From the NCBI GenBank assembly GCA_945916025.1, contig CAMEGD010000036.1, positions 1 to 12,950 on the forward strand: a stretch of 12,950 nucleotides of DNA. The letters run 5' to 3'. A program made the translations under genes and the position numbers. The notes beneath the pieces are model-generated. The model made no database searches and was not told where the DNA came from. It saw only the letters and a list, made by a program, of their open reading frames with translations. Source of the stretch: an uncultured Clostridia bacterium (GTDB lineage Bacteria; Bacillota; Clostridia; Tissierellales; Peptoniphilaceae). Each line of letters starts with the position of its first letter. Position 1 is the stretch's first letter. Shown piece by piece: positions 1 through 7,447 of this stretch.

Positions 1-402
1 GTATTAATAGTCTTATTTACTGGCAGAGATGCTAAAACAAAGGTTGCAAGGTTTGCATCTGGAGCTTATAACCTATATGGTATTTCATCATGGGTTGGGG
101 ATTTTGTTTCCTACCTAAGATTAATGGCTCTTGGACTTGCTGGTGGATTTATAGGTCTTGCTATCAATATGATAGGGGGAACTATGGCAGACAGCGGAAT
201 TATAGGTTTAGTTTTTGCAGTTGTCTTATTTGTCTTTGGACAAATATTCAACTTGGCACTTTCAGCCCTATCCGCTTATGTTCATACTTTAAGACTTACA
301 TTCGTAGAATTTTTTGGAAAGTTCTATGAAGGTGGAGGAAAGAAGTTTGACAAAATTAGAAATGAAACAAAATATATAAATATTAGAAAACAGGAGGAGT
401 AA
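1..402 (+). CDS. ntpI: V-type ATP synthase subunit I (a subunit), C-terminal part, 5' truncated
   Basis: This is the C-terminal 133 codons of the membrane stator subunit that forms the ion half-channels next to the K ring. The frame is open from base 1, so the gene starts outside the window. The segment WVGDFVSYLRLMALGLAGG (visible residues 31-49) is the hallmark helix of V/A-type a subunits. Its arginine, codon 118-120, matches the essential arginine that faces the rotor carboxylate. Hydrophobic stretches follow at about visible residues 41-56 and 64-85. The last 25 residues are charged and cytosolic-looking. The stop at 400-402 lies 1 base before the subunit K start, within an operon whose order matches known ntp clusters. 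The family assignment is secure; the N-terminal domain cannot be judged. Confidence 0.95.
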   Translation, partial: VLIVLFTGRDAKTKVARFASGAYNLYGISSWVGDFVSYLRLMALGLAGGFIGLAINMIGGTMADSGIIGLVFAVVLFVFGQIFNLALSALSAYVHTLRLTFVEFFGKFYEGGGKKFDKIRNETKYINIRKQEE

Positions 403-403
403 A

Positions 404-877
404 ATGGCAGAATTCTTCATGGAATATGGTGGATTAGTTTTTGGAGTATTAGGAGCGGCTGTAGCTGTATTTTTATCAGGCGCAGGCTCTGCAAAGGGTG
501 TAGGTATTGCTGGGGAAGCAGCAGCGGGAGTTGTTGTTGAAGAACCTGAAAAGTTCGTTCAAGCCCTTATTTTACAGTTATTACCAGGTACACAAGGTCT
601 GTATGGATTTGTAATCGGACTTTTCATTATGTTTAGGTTAACCCTAGATATGTCTTTAGTTGAAGGTTTATATTTAGTAATGGCAGCCCTTCCAGTAGGC
701 GTTGTAGGATATTTTTCTGCAATAGCTCAAGGTAAGGTTTCAGTTGCTGGTCAAAATATCTTAGCAAAAAACCAAGCTGAAGTAACAAAGGGTATTATTT
801 ACGCAGTAATGGTAGAAACTTATGCAATATTAGGATTTGCAATTTCATTCTTATTATTACAAAGAATAGCTTTTTAA
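404..877 (+). CDS. ntpK: V-type ATP synthase subunit K (c-ring proteolipid), Na+-type
   Basis: This is the membrane rotor proteolipid, 157 residues, forming two fused hairpins (four helices at about 8-30, 52-79, 85-109 and 129-153). The duplicated architecture, with one ion carboxylate per four helices, is typical of V-type rings. The residues that bind Na+ in Enterococcus hirae NtpK (L61, T64, Q65, Q110, E139) are all present here one position lower: L60, T63 and Q64 in LPGTQGLYG, Q109 in AIAQGK, and E138 in VMVETYAIL. This predicts Na+ rather than H+ coupling; the inference comes from ligands, not measurement. A strong GGAGGAG ribosome site sits inside the end of the upstream subunit I gene, at 393-399, just before the ATG at 404. 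Confidence 0.97.
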   Translation: MAEFFMEYGGLVFGVLGAAVAVFLSGAGSAKGVGIAGEAAAGVVVEEPEKFVQALILQLLPGTQGLYGFVIGLFIMFRLTLDMSLVEGLYLVMAALPVGVVGYFSAIAQGKVSVAGQNILAKNQAEVTKGIIYAVMVETYAILGFAISFLLLQRIAF

Positions 878-890
878 AGGATTGATATAG

Positions 891-1442
891 ATGTCAAATA
901 TAGACAATATTATTGAGAAGCTAAAAGTTGAGGCAAATGAAAAAATAGATATTATAAACAGGGAAGCTGAAGAAAAGTCCAGGGAAGTCAAGGAAGAAAT
1001 CTTACTTGCTGCTAGAACTCAAAGGGACAAGATCCTAAAGGATTCTCAAGACAAGGCGGATTCTATTTATTCTAGAATTTCAGAAAATGCTGAAATTAGA
1101 ATAAGAGACCAAAGACTTTCGGAAAGACAAAAACTAATTGATAGGGTATTTGATTTAGCCTTAAAGAAATTAAACAGTAGACCTGATGATGAGTTTATTT
1201 TAGAAGTTAAAAAGGCCCTTGAAGGTGTAAATGCAGAAAATATGACCTTAAGGGTACCAAAGTCTAGACTTGAAGCTGTAAAAAAACAAAACTTAGGAAT
1301 AAAAATAGATGAGGAAAATTTTGTGGAAAATGGATTTATCCTTACTTCAGAAAAGATGAATTATAACTTTAATTATAAGGACATCTTAAATGACAATAGG
1401 GACCAACTTGGACCACAGCTAATAGAATTCTTATCAAAATGA
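891..1442 (+). CDS. ntpE: V-type ATP synthase subunit E (peripheral stalk)
   Basis: This is a peripheral stalk subunit that, with the small coiled-coil partner, holds the A3B3 head against rotation. The protein has 183 residues. Residues of about 5-90 are a highly charged, heptad-like helix with no proline, expected to be a long coiled coil. Residues of about 95-183 form a mixed alpha/beta C-terminal domain that would bind the top of the A/B head. Length is slightly below the usual ~190-200. Sequence motifs are weak in this family, so the call rests on coiled-coil architecture, length and position between K and C. The ATG at 891 has only a modest upstream site (AAAGGA, 877-882), which may tune its translation below that of K. 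Confidence 0.92.
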   Translation: MSNIDNIIEKLKVEANEKIDIINREAEEKSREVKEEILLAARTQRDKILKDSQDKADSIYSRISENAEIRIRDQRLSERQKLIDRVFDLALKKLNSRPDDEFILEVKKALEGVNAENMTLRVPKSRLEAVKKQNLGIKIDEENFVENGFILTSEKMNYNFNYKDILNDNRDQLGPQLIEFLSK

Positions 1443-1455
1443 TTGGAGAGTATTG

Positions 1456-2457
1456 ATGGATAGAGAAAAATATATTCAAACCTCCGTAACTACTAGAGTA
1501 TATGAAAAATATTTGTTAGATAAGCAGACTATAAATAGACTTATTGATTCTCAAAGTCTTGAGGAGTTTTCAAGAGTACTTGCTGAAACTTCCTATAGTG
1601 ACATTGTAGACCTAATTGCTTCAAGGAAAGAATTTGATAGGGCACTGGATAGTAAACTTGCAGATATGTACAAAAAATACTACAAGCTTACCAATGACCC
1701 GGAAGTAGTTGAGATTTTAGCATCTAAATACATCTTCCACAACCTTAAAACTGTATTAAAGTCTTATATCACAAAGGAAGATTTGACCCACTTACTAATT
1801 CCTATTACAAAGTATGACTATGCAGGTCTTTATAAGGACCTAAAGGATAACGGCCGTACTACTAAACAATGGCTTTTTAAAGAAGCCATTGACAGGGCTT
1901 TAAATGAGTACGAAGAATCAAAGGACCCTCAAAGGCTTGATATGACCATGGATACTACTCAAAACGAATACATGGTAGCTCTAGCTGAAAAGTTAGACGC
2001 CCCACTAATTACAGAACATGTTAGAAATTACATCGATGTACAAAATATCAACATGACTATTAGGGGGAAAAGACAAAACCACAGGGTAAATTGTGTAGCT
2101 GATTTTATTATTAGGGGGGGAAACATACCCCATGACCTTTATGCAGGTTATTACTTTTTATCAATAGAAGAACTAGTGGAAAAACTTACTAGGTATGATA
2201 TCTATCCTTCTTTAAAGGAAGGTATAGAACTTACCCTAAAAGATAATAGACTTTTACACATTAGAGAGGCAACAGTAAATTATCTAGACAAATTAGCCCT
2301 TAGAGGAAAAACTGTAACTTATGGACCTGAGGTATTATTTTCTTATATGCTTAGGAAGGAAAGGGAAGTTCAACTAATTAGAACTATCGTAATCGGAAAG
2401 ATTAACAACCTTTCTCCAGAGGAAATTAGGGAAAGGACAGGTGAACTGATTGCGTAA
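1456..2457 (+). CDS. ntpC: V-type ATP synthase subunit C (d-type rotor collar)
   Basis: This soluble subunit sits as a collar between the K ring and the central D/F shaft. The product is 333 residues, close to the ~330 of E. hirae NtpC, and rich in helices with many charged residues, as expected for the three-lobed d-type fold. A TTG at 1453 is in frame, but the GGAGAG site (1445-1450) is better spaced from the ATG at 1456, so I start there and lose one residue. The 3' end overlaps the start of the next gene by 8 bases (2450-2457), suggesting translational coupling. No truncation or frameshift is seen. Confidence 0.94.
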   Translation: MDREKYIQTSVTTRVYEKYLLDKQTINRLIDSQSLEEFSRVLAETSYSDIVDLIASRKEFDRALDSKLADMYKKYYKLTNDPEVVEILASKYIFHNLKTVLKSYITKEDLTHLLIPITKYDYAGLYKDLKDNGRTTKQWLFKEAIDRALNEYEESKDPQRLDMTMDTTQNEYMVALAEKLDAPLITEHVRNYIDVQNINMTIRGKRQNHRVNCVADFIIRGGNIPHDLYAGYYFLSIEELVEKLTRYDIYPSLKEGIELTLKDNRLLHIREATVNYLDKLALRGKTVTYGPEVLFSYMLRKEREVQLIRTIVIGKINNLSPEEIRERTGELIA

Positions 2458-2758
2458 AATTGGCGTTATAGGCGATAAAGACTCTGTCCTTGGTTTTAAG
2501 GCCTTGGGACTAGAAGTCTTTACACCAGAAAAGGATGCAGATGTTAGGACTACAATTGAGACCCTTGCAAAAAAGGAGTACGGTGTAATCTTTATTACTG
2601 AACAAATGGCTGTAAAGGCACTTGAAACTATAAGTAGGTATGATGGAGAAGTTATTCCGGCCATAATAATGATTCCAAGTAACAGTGGAACATTAAATAT
2701 TGGGTCTGATAGAATTAATAAAAATGTAGAAAAAGCACTAGGCTCTAACATTTTATAG
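2450..2758 (+). CDS. ntpG: V-type ATP synthase subunit F (central shaft)
   Basis: This is a small central-stalk subunit, 102 residues, equal in size to E. hirae NtpG (named subunit F in most bacterial annotations). It opens with a beta-strand and glycine loop, KIGVIGDKDSVLGFKALG, typical of the Rossmann-like F-subunit fold. A second strand, YGVIFITEQMA, and a later VIPAIIMIPSN follow, then a short C-terminal helix that should contact subunit D. Translation starts at TTG 2450, inside the end of subunit C, with an AGGTG site at 2439-2443; the conserved N-terminal strand fixes this start. It would tie the catalytic head to the rotor and can modulate hydrolysis in related enzymes. Confidence 0.94.
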   Translation: MRKIGVIGDKDSVLGFKALGLEVFTPEKDADVRTTIETLAKKEYGVIFITEQMAVKALETISRYDGEVIPAIIMIPSNSGTLNIGSDRINKNVEKALGSNIL

Positions 2759-2762
2759 AAAA

Positions 2763-2769
2763 GGGAGGG
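2763..2769 (+). promoter_or_regulatory. Ribosome binding site for subunit A (TTG start)
   Basis: GGGAGGG lies 6 bases before TTG 2776. It is a strong Shine-Dalgarno match and supports the non-ATG start of the catalytic subunit, whose N-terminus NTGKIVKVSGPLV matches the family beginning. Confidence 0.8.
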
Positions 2770-2775
2770 CTGTTA

Positions 2776-4554
2776 TTGAATACAGGAAAAATAGTAAAGG
2801 TTTCAGGACCTTTAGTTGAAGCCATAGGAATGTCTGAAGCTAACGTTTATGACGTTGTAGAAGTATCTGAAGACAGACTTATAGGCGAAATAATAGAGAT
2901 GAGAGGCGACAGAGCCTCAATACAAGTATATGAAGAAACAACAGGTATCGGACCTGGAGAACCAGTTTATACAACAGGAGCTCCACTTTCTGTAGAACTT
3001 GGACCTGGTATGATCGAAGGTATGTTTGACGGTATCCAAAGACCTTTAGACATCCTAAGAGCTAAGGCAGGAGACTTCTTAACAAGAGGGGTAGTTGTTC
3101 CTTCGTTAGACAGAGAGAAAGTATGGGAATTTAATGCCACTAAAAGCATTGGAGACAAGGTTGTAGCTGGAGATATTGTAGGTTTTGTTCAAGAAACTAC
3201 AATAGTAAAGCACAGCATAATGGTACCTCCAAAAGTTAGTGGACAAATTACAAAGATAAGCTCAGGTTCTTACCACGTTCATGACACAGTTTATGTTGTT
3301 AAAACTGATGATGGCAAAGAAGTAGAACTTAGCTTAATGCAAAAATGGCCTGTAAGAATTGGTAGACCATATGCAAAAAAACTTGACCCTAAAAACCCTC
3401 TTATTACTGGACAAAGGGTTATCGACACCTTCTTCCCAGTTGCAAAGGGTGGGGCAGCTGCTATTCCTGGACCATTCGGTTCTGGTAAGACAGTTATCCA
3501 ACATCAGCTTGCTAAATATTCAGATGCACAAATAGTTATTTATGTAGGTTGTGGAGAACGTGGAAACGAAATGACTGACGTATTGGAAGAGTTCCCTGAA
3601 CTTATTGACCCTCAAACTGGAGAGTCACTAATGAAAAGGACTGTTCTAATAGCAAATACATCAAATATGCCAGTAGCAGCCAGAGAGGCTTCTATCTACA
3701 CTGGTATTACAATAGCTGAATACTTTAGAGATATGGGATATTCTGTAGCCATGTTTGCAGACTCTACTTCCAGATGGGCAGAAGCCCTTAGAGAAATGTC
3801 TGGTCGTCTAGAAGAAATGCCTGGTGATGAAGGTTATCCAGCTTATCTTGCATCTAGAATTGCAGAGTTTTATGAAAGAGCCGGAAGGGTAATTTCCCAA
3901 GGTTCTGAAGGTAGAGAAGGGGCTCTTACAGCTATAGGGGCAGTATCTCCTCCAGGAGGGGACTTATCTGAACCAGTAACTCAATCAACCCTTAGAATAG
4001 TTAAGGTATTCTGGGGACTTGATTATGCCCTATCTTATGCTCGTCACTTCCCAGCTATAAACTGGATAGATTCTTATTCTTTATACCAAGATAAGATGGA
4101 CAAGTACTTTGATGAAAACTATGATGAAGACTTTTCGCAAGCAAGAATAAAAGCCATGTCCTTGTTACAAGATGAATCAGAACTTCAAGAAGTTGTAAGA
4201 CTTGTTGGTGCTGATTCCTTATCAGAACAAGACCAGCTAAAACTAGAAGTTACAAAAATGATTAGGGAGGACTTTTTACAACAAAACTCCTTCCATGAAG
4301 TTGATACCTTCTGCCCAGTTGACAAACAAACAGAAATGCTTTCAGCTATATTAGACTTTTATGCGGAATCACTTAAGGCTTTAGATGCAAAAATCTACTT
4401 AAATGAGATCAAAAACCTATCGGTAAGAGAAAAAATAGCTAGAATGAAATATATTAACAACGATACAGCAGCAGAAGAAATAAGAGCTTTAAGACAAGAA
4501 ATAAAAGATGAAATAGACACTTTAATAAAACAAGGAGGGGTACAAGATGCTTAA
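2776..4554 (+). CDS. ntpA: V-type ATP synthase subunit A (catalytic)
   Basis: This is the catalytic subunit of the A3B3 head; it hydrolyses or makes ATP at the A/B interface. The 592 residues match the usual ~590. An N-terminal beta-barrel (about 1-70) is followed by the bulge domain particular to V/A-type A subunits (about 110-190). The nucleotide domain has the Walker A loop GPFGSGKT at residues 232-239 (K238), the catalytic glutamate E261 and adjacent R262 in YVGCGERGNE, and SRWAEALREMSGRLEEMPGD further on. These numbers coincide with E. hirae NtpA, so the site looks intact. The start is TTG with a strong ribosome site. The last 8 bases overlap the start of subunit B. Confidence 0.98.
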   Translation: MNTGKIVKVSGPLVEAIGMSEANVYDVVEVSEDRLIGEIIEMRGDRASIQVYEETTGIGPGEPVYTTGAPLSVELGPGMIEGMFDGIQRPLDILRAKAGDFLTRGVVVPSLDREKVWEFNATKSIGDKVVAGDIVGFVQETTIVKHSIMVPPKVSGQITKISSGSYHVHDTVYVVKTDDGKEVELSLMQKWPVRIGRPYAKKLDPKNPLITGQRVIDTFFPVAKGGAAAIPGPFGSGKTVIQHQLAKYSDAQIVIYVGCGERGNEMTDVLEEFPELIDPQTGESLMKRTVLIANTSNMPVAAREASIYTGITIAEYFRDMGYSVAMFADSTSRWAEALREMSGRLEEMPGDEGYPAYLASRIAEFYERAGRVISQGSEGREGALTAIGAVSPPGGDLSEPVTQSTLRIVKVFWGLDYALSYARHFPAINWIDSYSLYQDKMDKYFDENYDEDFSQARIKAMSLLQDESELQEVVRLVGADSLSEQDQLKLEVTKMIREDFLQQNSFHEVDTFCPVDKQTEMLSAILDFYAESLKALDAKIYLNEIKNLSVREKIARMKYINNDTAAEEIRALRQEIKDEIDTLIKQGGVQDA

Positions 4555-5986
4555 AGAATATAAGACAGCTACAGAAGTTGCTGGACCCTTGATGCTTGTT
4601 GAAGGTGTTGAGAATGTAAAATATGAAGAACTAGTAGATATTAGACTTCAAACAGGCGAAAAGAGAAGGGGTAGAGTTCTAGAAATTAATAAGGACAAGG
4701 CCCTAGTTCAAGTATATGAAGGTACTAGTGGAATTAACCTAAAAAATACTAGCTCAAGATTCTTAGGAAAACCTCTTGAAATCGGAGTTTCTGAATCTAT
4801 GATAGGTAGGGTATTCGATGGACTTGGAAACCCAATTGACGGTGGACCAGCAATTATAGCTGAAAAGCACCTAGATGTTAACGGTACTCCTATGAACCCA
4901 GTATCTAGAAACTATCCAGATGAATTTATTCAAACTGGTATTTCTGTTATTGACGGTCTTAATACCCTAGTTCGTGGACAAAAGCTTCCTATATTCTCAG
5001 GATCAGGTATGCCACATAACAACTTGGCAGCTCAAATTGCAAGACAAGCTAAGGTTTTAGGAAAAGATTCTAAGTTTGCCATTGTATTTGCAGCCCTAGG
5101 AATTACCTTTGAAGAGTCCCAATTCTTTATTGATGACTTTAATGAACATGGTTCTATTGACCAATCAGTTCTTTTTATAAACCTAGCAAATGACCCTGCA
5201 ATTGAAAGAATATCTACACCAAAAATGGCCCTTACAACAGCTGAATACTTAGCTTTTGAAAAAGGAATGCACGTTTTGGTTATTATGACAGATATGACTA
5301 ACTATGCAGAAGCCCTTCGTGAAGTTTCTGCAGCTAGAAAGGAAGTTCCTGGTAGAAGGGGCTATCCTGGTTATCTATATACAGACCTTGCAGGTATTTA
5401 TGAAAGAGCAGGTAGAATTAAGGGCAGGGAAGGTTCAATTACCCAAATCCCAATCCTTACAATGCCAGAAGATGACATCACTCATCCAATACCTGACTTA
5501 ACAGGATATATTACAGAAGGGCAAATAATTATGTCAAGGGAACTTCACAAGAGTAACATAGTTCCACCTATAAACGTTACACCTTCGCTATCCCGTTTAA
5601 AAGACAAGGGTATTGGACCTGGAAAAACTAGAGAAGATCATGCTAACACTATGAACCAAATTTATGCAGCCTATACCTCTGGTATCCAAGCTAAGGAATT
5701 AGCAACTATCTTAGGAGAATCTGCCCTTTCAGAAACAGACAAGGCTTTTATGCACTTTGCTGTAGAATTTGAAGCAAGATATGTTGGACAAGGTTTCTAC
5801 ACTAACAGGTCTATAGAAGAAACACTAGACCTAGGTTGGGAATTACTAGCTAAATTACCAAGATACGAACTTAAGAGAATTGATGATAAGTTAATAGACA
5901 AGTATTTAGGACCAGAAAAAAAAGCACCTAAAGATGGTTTAGAAGAAAATTCAGTTGAAGCACAAGAAATAGAAGAAGTAAAGTAG
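4547..5986 (+). CDS. ntpB: V-type ATP synthase subunit B (regulatory, non-catalytic)
   Basis: This subunit alternates with A in the head and supplies the arginine finger. The P-loop position is degenerate (FSGSGMPHNNLAAQIA), as in all V-type B subunits, so it should not hydrolyse ATP itself. R350 in PSLSRLKDKG corresponds to the arginine finger of E. hirae NtpB at the same number. The 479 residues exceed the usual ~460. The excess is a C-terminal tail after about residue 457, rich in glutamate and lysine and probably disordered. The ATG at 4547 overlaps the end of subunit A by 8 bases, with a GGAGGGG site at 4534-4540, which suggests coupled synthesis of A and B. Confidence 0.98.
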   Translation: MLKEYKTATEVAGPLMLVEGVENVKYEELVDIRLQTGEKRRGRVLEINKDKALVQVYEGTSGINLKNTSSRFLGKPLEIGVSESMIGRVFDGLGNPIDGGPAIIAEKHLDVNGTPMNPVSRNYPDEFIQTGISVIDGLNTLVRGQKLPIFSGSGMPHNNLAAQIARQAKVLGKDSKFAIVFAALGITFEESQFFIDDFNEHGSIDQSVLFINLANDPAIERISTPKMALTTAEYLAFEKGMHVLVIMTDMTNYAEALREVSAARKEVPGRRGYPGYLYTDLAGIYERAGRIKGREGSITQIPILTMPEDDITHPIPDLTGYITEGQIIMSRELHKSNIVPPINVTPSLSRLKDKGIGPGKTREDHANTMNQIYAAYTSGIQAKELATILGESALSETDKAFMHFAVEFEARYVGQGFYTNRSIEETLDLGWELLAKLPRYELKRIDDKLIDKYLGPEKKAPKDGLEENSVEAQEIEEVK

Positions 5987-5996
5987 GTGGTATGCT

Positions 5997-6692
5997 ATGG
6001 CAATACTAAATGTTAACCCTACGAGAATGGAATTATCAAACCTTAAGAAAAGACTGTCTACTGCCACAAGGGGTCACAAACTCCTAAAGGACAAGCAAGA
6101 CGAACTAGTAAGAAGGTTTATAGTCCAAATTAGATTGAACGAAAAACTTAGAAAAGAAGTTGAAAAAGAACTTACAAAGTCCTTCCAAGACTTTTCAATA
6201 GCAAGTTCCCTATCAATGCCAAACTTTTTAGAGTTAGCATTAAGTCTACCAAAACAAAAAATTGGAGTAGACATGGAAATTGAAAATATCATGAGTGTGT
6301 CTATACCTCACATGACTTTCAGAAAAGAAAATATAGTAAACTTAGAAGACGGACAAAAGTCATCAAGTATCTATCCTTATGGATTTACCCATACTAATTC
6401 AGAACTAGACGAAGCAGTAAGTAGGCTAGATGACATTTTGGACAAATTACTAGAACTTGCTCAAGTAGAAAAAACTTCCCAACTAATGGCTGATGAAATA
6501 GAAAAAACTAGAAGAAGGGTAAATGCCCTTGAATATAGGACTATTCCAGACCTAGAAGAAACAATTAAGTTTATTAGGATGAGATTAGAAGAAAGCGAGA
6601 GAGAAACAATAACTAGGCTTATGAAAATCAAAGACTTAATAGCAAAAGAAGAAATGGAAGATTTTGAAGAAGAACAAGTCTTAATAGGATAA
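5997..6692 (+). CDS. ntpD: V-type ATP synthase subunit D (central rotor shaft)
   Basis: This is the rotor axle, an antiparallel coiled coil that turns inside A3B3. The N-terminus NVNPTRMELSNLKKRLSTAT, followed by RGHKLLKDKQDELVRRF, is the recognisable family signature. A second long helix lies at about residues 130-215, with the less helical middle (about 75-125) forming the tip region. At 231 residues it is about 20 longer than E. hirae NtpD, the extra being an acidic C-terminal end. A GGTGG site at 5986-5990 decides the ATG at 5997; the ATG at 5992 is out of frame. It is the last gene before the terminator, so no ntpH- or ntpJ-like genes follow. Confidence 0.96.
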   Translation: MAILNVNPTRMELSNLKKRLSTATRGHKLLKDKQDELVRRFIVQIRLNEKLRKEVEKELTKSFQDFSIASSLSMPNFLELALSLPKQKIGVDMEIENIMSVSIPHMTFRKENIVNLEDGQKSSSIYPYGFTHTNSELDEAVSRLDDILDKLLELAQVEKTSQLMADEIEKTRRRVNALEYRTIPDLEETIKFIRMRLEESERETITRLMKIKDLIAKEEMEDFEEEQVLIG

Positions 6693-6703
6693 GTTAAACT
6701 TAC

Positions 6704-6736
6704 AAAAAGGTGGTTGAGCAATCAGCCATCTTTTTT
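6704..6736 (+). terminator. Rho-independent terminator of the V-ATPase operon
   Basis: A 14-bp stem (6704-6717 with 6722-6735) contains two G-U wobbles and closes on a GCAA tetraloop, a stable GNRA loop. Six T residues (6731-6736) end the structure, partly inside the stem because the left arm begins with five A. It sits 11 bases after the subunit D stop. The A-run on the left also allows a weak reverse-direction terminator. Confidence 0.85.
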
Positions 6737-6753
6737 AAAAAAAGGAAAGCTAG

Positions 6754-7263
6754 ATGGAAATTAGAAAAGCACAAGTAGAAGATTCAAAACTAGTAAGCAA
6801 AATCTATTATAAATCTGCTATATATTCATACAAAGACTATCTTCCCAAGGAATACTTGGATTCTCTAAAGGAAAACCAATGGGAACCCTTAGTTAGGATG
6901 GGCCTAAAAAGTGGAAAATTAAATTGTCTAATAGCTTATGAAGATGAAGAACCGGCAGGGGCAACTTGCTATCAAAAATCTACCCAAAAAGGATATGAAG
7001 AAGACCTAGAACTAGGGTCCATATATATTAGACCAAAGTACTTTAGGATGGGAATTGGCCATAAATTCTTAGAAGAAATAAAAGCTTATGGTATGAAAAA
7101 TAACTTTTCTAGAATATCCCTATGGGTCCTAAAAGAAAATACACCAGGAAGAAACTTTTACGAAAAAGAAGGCTTTGTAAAAGGAGAAGAGAAAACATTC
7201 AAAGCAGCTAAAAAAGAAACCTCTAAAGTTAGGTATATATTAGACTTAGAAAAAATCAAATAA
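6754..7263 (+). CDS. GNAT family N-acetyltransferase
   Basis: A 169-residue protein predicted to transfer an acetyl group from acetyl-CoA to an amine; the substrate is unknown. It begins with MEIRKAQVEDSKLVSKIY, the usual GNAT first strand and helix. Motif A is IYIRPKYFRMGIGHKFL (residues 90-106), with the R98-x-G100-x-G102 pyrophosphate-binding loop. Motif B is NTPGRNFYEKEGF (129-141), whose Y136 could act as general acid as in many relatives. The ATG at 6754 is preceded by an AAAGGAAAG site at 6741-6749. It lies only 17 bases after the ATPase terminator with no clear promoter between, so expression may depend on read-through or a promoter inside subunit D. The family is clear; the role is not. 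Confidence 0.9.
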   Translation: MEIRKAQVEDSKLVSKIYYKSAIYSYKDYLPKEYLDSLKENQWEPLVRMGLKSGKLNCLIAYEDEEPAGATCYQKSTQKGYEEDLELGSIYIRPKYFRMGIGHKFLEEIKAYGMKNNFSRISLWVLKENTPGRNFYEKEGFVKGEEKTFKAAKKETSKVRYILDLEKIK

Positions 7264-7286
7264 ACCCAATTAATTATCATTATTAT

Positions 7287-7315
7287 TTGACTTAAGACAA
7301 TATATGTATTATTAT
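7287..7315 (+). promoter_or_regulatory. Candidate promoter P1 upstream of arginase
   Basis: TTGACT (7287-7292) and TATTAT (7310-7315) are separated by 17 bases, each one mismatch from the sigma-A consensus. Transcription would begin near 7322, giving a leader of about 160 bases that contains the 7380-7421 hairpin. In AT-rich DNA chance matches occur, so this is a moderate call. Confidence 0.5.
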
Positions 7316-7350
7316 ATTTATATACTTAAAAAAGAGGCGAAAATTTTAGT

Positions 7351-7378
7351 TTGACAAAAATGTTTCAAATATCATAAG
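7351..7378 (+). promoter_or_regulatory. Candidate promoter P2 upstream of arginase
   Basis: A perfect TTGACA (7351-7356) is followed after 16 bases by CATAAG (7373-7378), which matches four of six -10 positions. Transcription from here would start at about 7385, inside the left arm of the 7380-7421 hairpin. Confidence 0.4.
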
Positions 7379-7379
7379 C

Positions 7380-7421
7380 AAAGTAGAAGGGGTGAAGTAT
7401 TTACTTTACCTCTTTTACTTT
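7380..7421 (+). terminator. Long hairpin: terminator or attenuator in the arginase upstream region
   Basis: A 19-bp stem (7380-7398 with 7403-7421) with three G-U wobbles and an ATTT loop. The right arm is T-rich, but the tail is only TTTATT, so termination strength is uncertain. It could end the acetyltransferase transcript, end a short RNA started at P1, or act as an attenuator before arginase. AAAAGAGG at 7330-7337 is perfectly complementary to CCTCTTTT at 7409-7416 in the right arm and could form a competing structure. The hairpin is seen directly; the role is inferred. Confidence 0.6.
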
Positions 7422-7425
7422 ATTG

Positions 7426-7447
7426 ATTAATCCATTAATGGTATAAT
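7426..7447 (+). promoter_or_regulatory. Candidate operator: palindrome overlapping the arginase -10
   Basis: CCATTAATGG (7432-7441) is a perfect 10-base palindrome. Matching ATTA/TAAT ends extend it to an imperfect 22-base dyad centred at 7436.5. Its right end is the -10 hexamer itself, so a dimeric regulator bound here would block RNA polymerase. No known regulator site was recognised. Confidence 0.4.
7439..7447 (+). promoter_or_regulatory. rocF: Extended -10 promoter P3 of arginase
   Basis: TGGTATAAT combines a consensus TATAAT with the TGn extension that can replace a good -35. The nearest -35-like element, TTGATT at 7423, is too close to be paired with it in the standard way. Transcription would begin around 7454, leaving a short leader before the GGAGG ribosome site at 7471-7475. 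Confidence 0.65.

Noticed and set aside
1453..1455. TTG as start of subunit C
   Set aside because: The ATG three bases later has better spacing from GGAGAG at 1445-1450.
2374..2751. Reverse-strand open frame of 125 codons opposite subunits C and F
   Set aside because: It lies wholly antisense to two well-supported ATPase genes, has no recognisable domain and no ribosome site of note.
7270..7288. Fur-like ATTATCATTATTAT stretch upstream of arginase
   Set aside because: Only a partial match to the Fur dyad in very AT-rich DNA, and no iron-related gene is adjacent.
7256..7290. TCAAATAA / TTATTTGA inverted repeat after the acetyltransferase
   Set aside because: Eight AT-rich pairs around a long loop with no T-run; too weak for a terminator.
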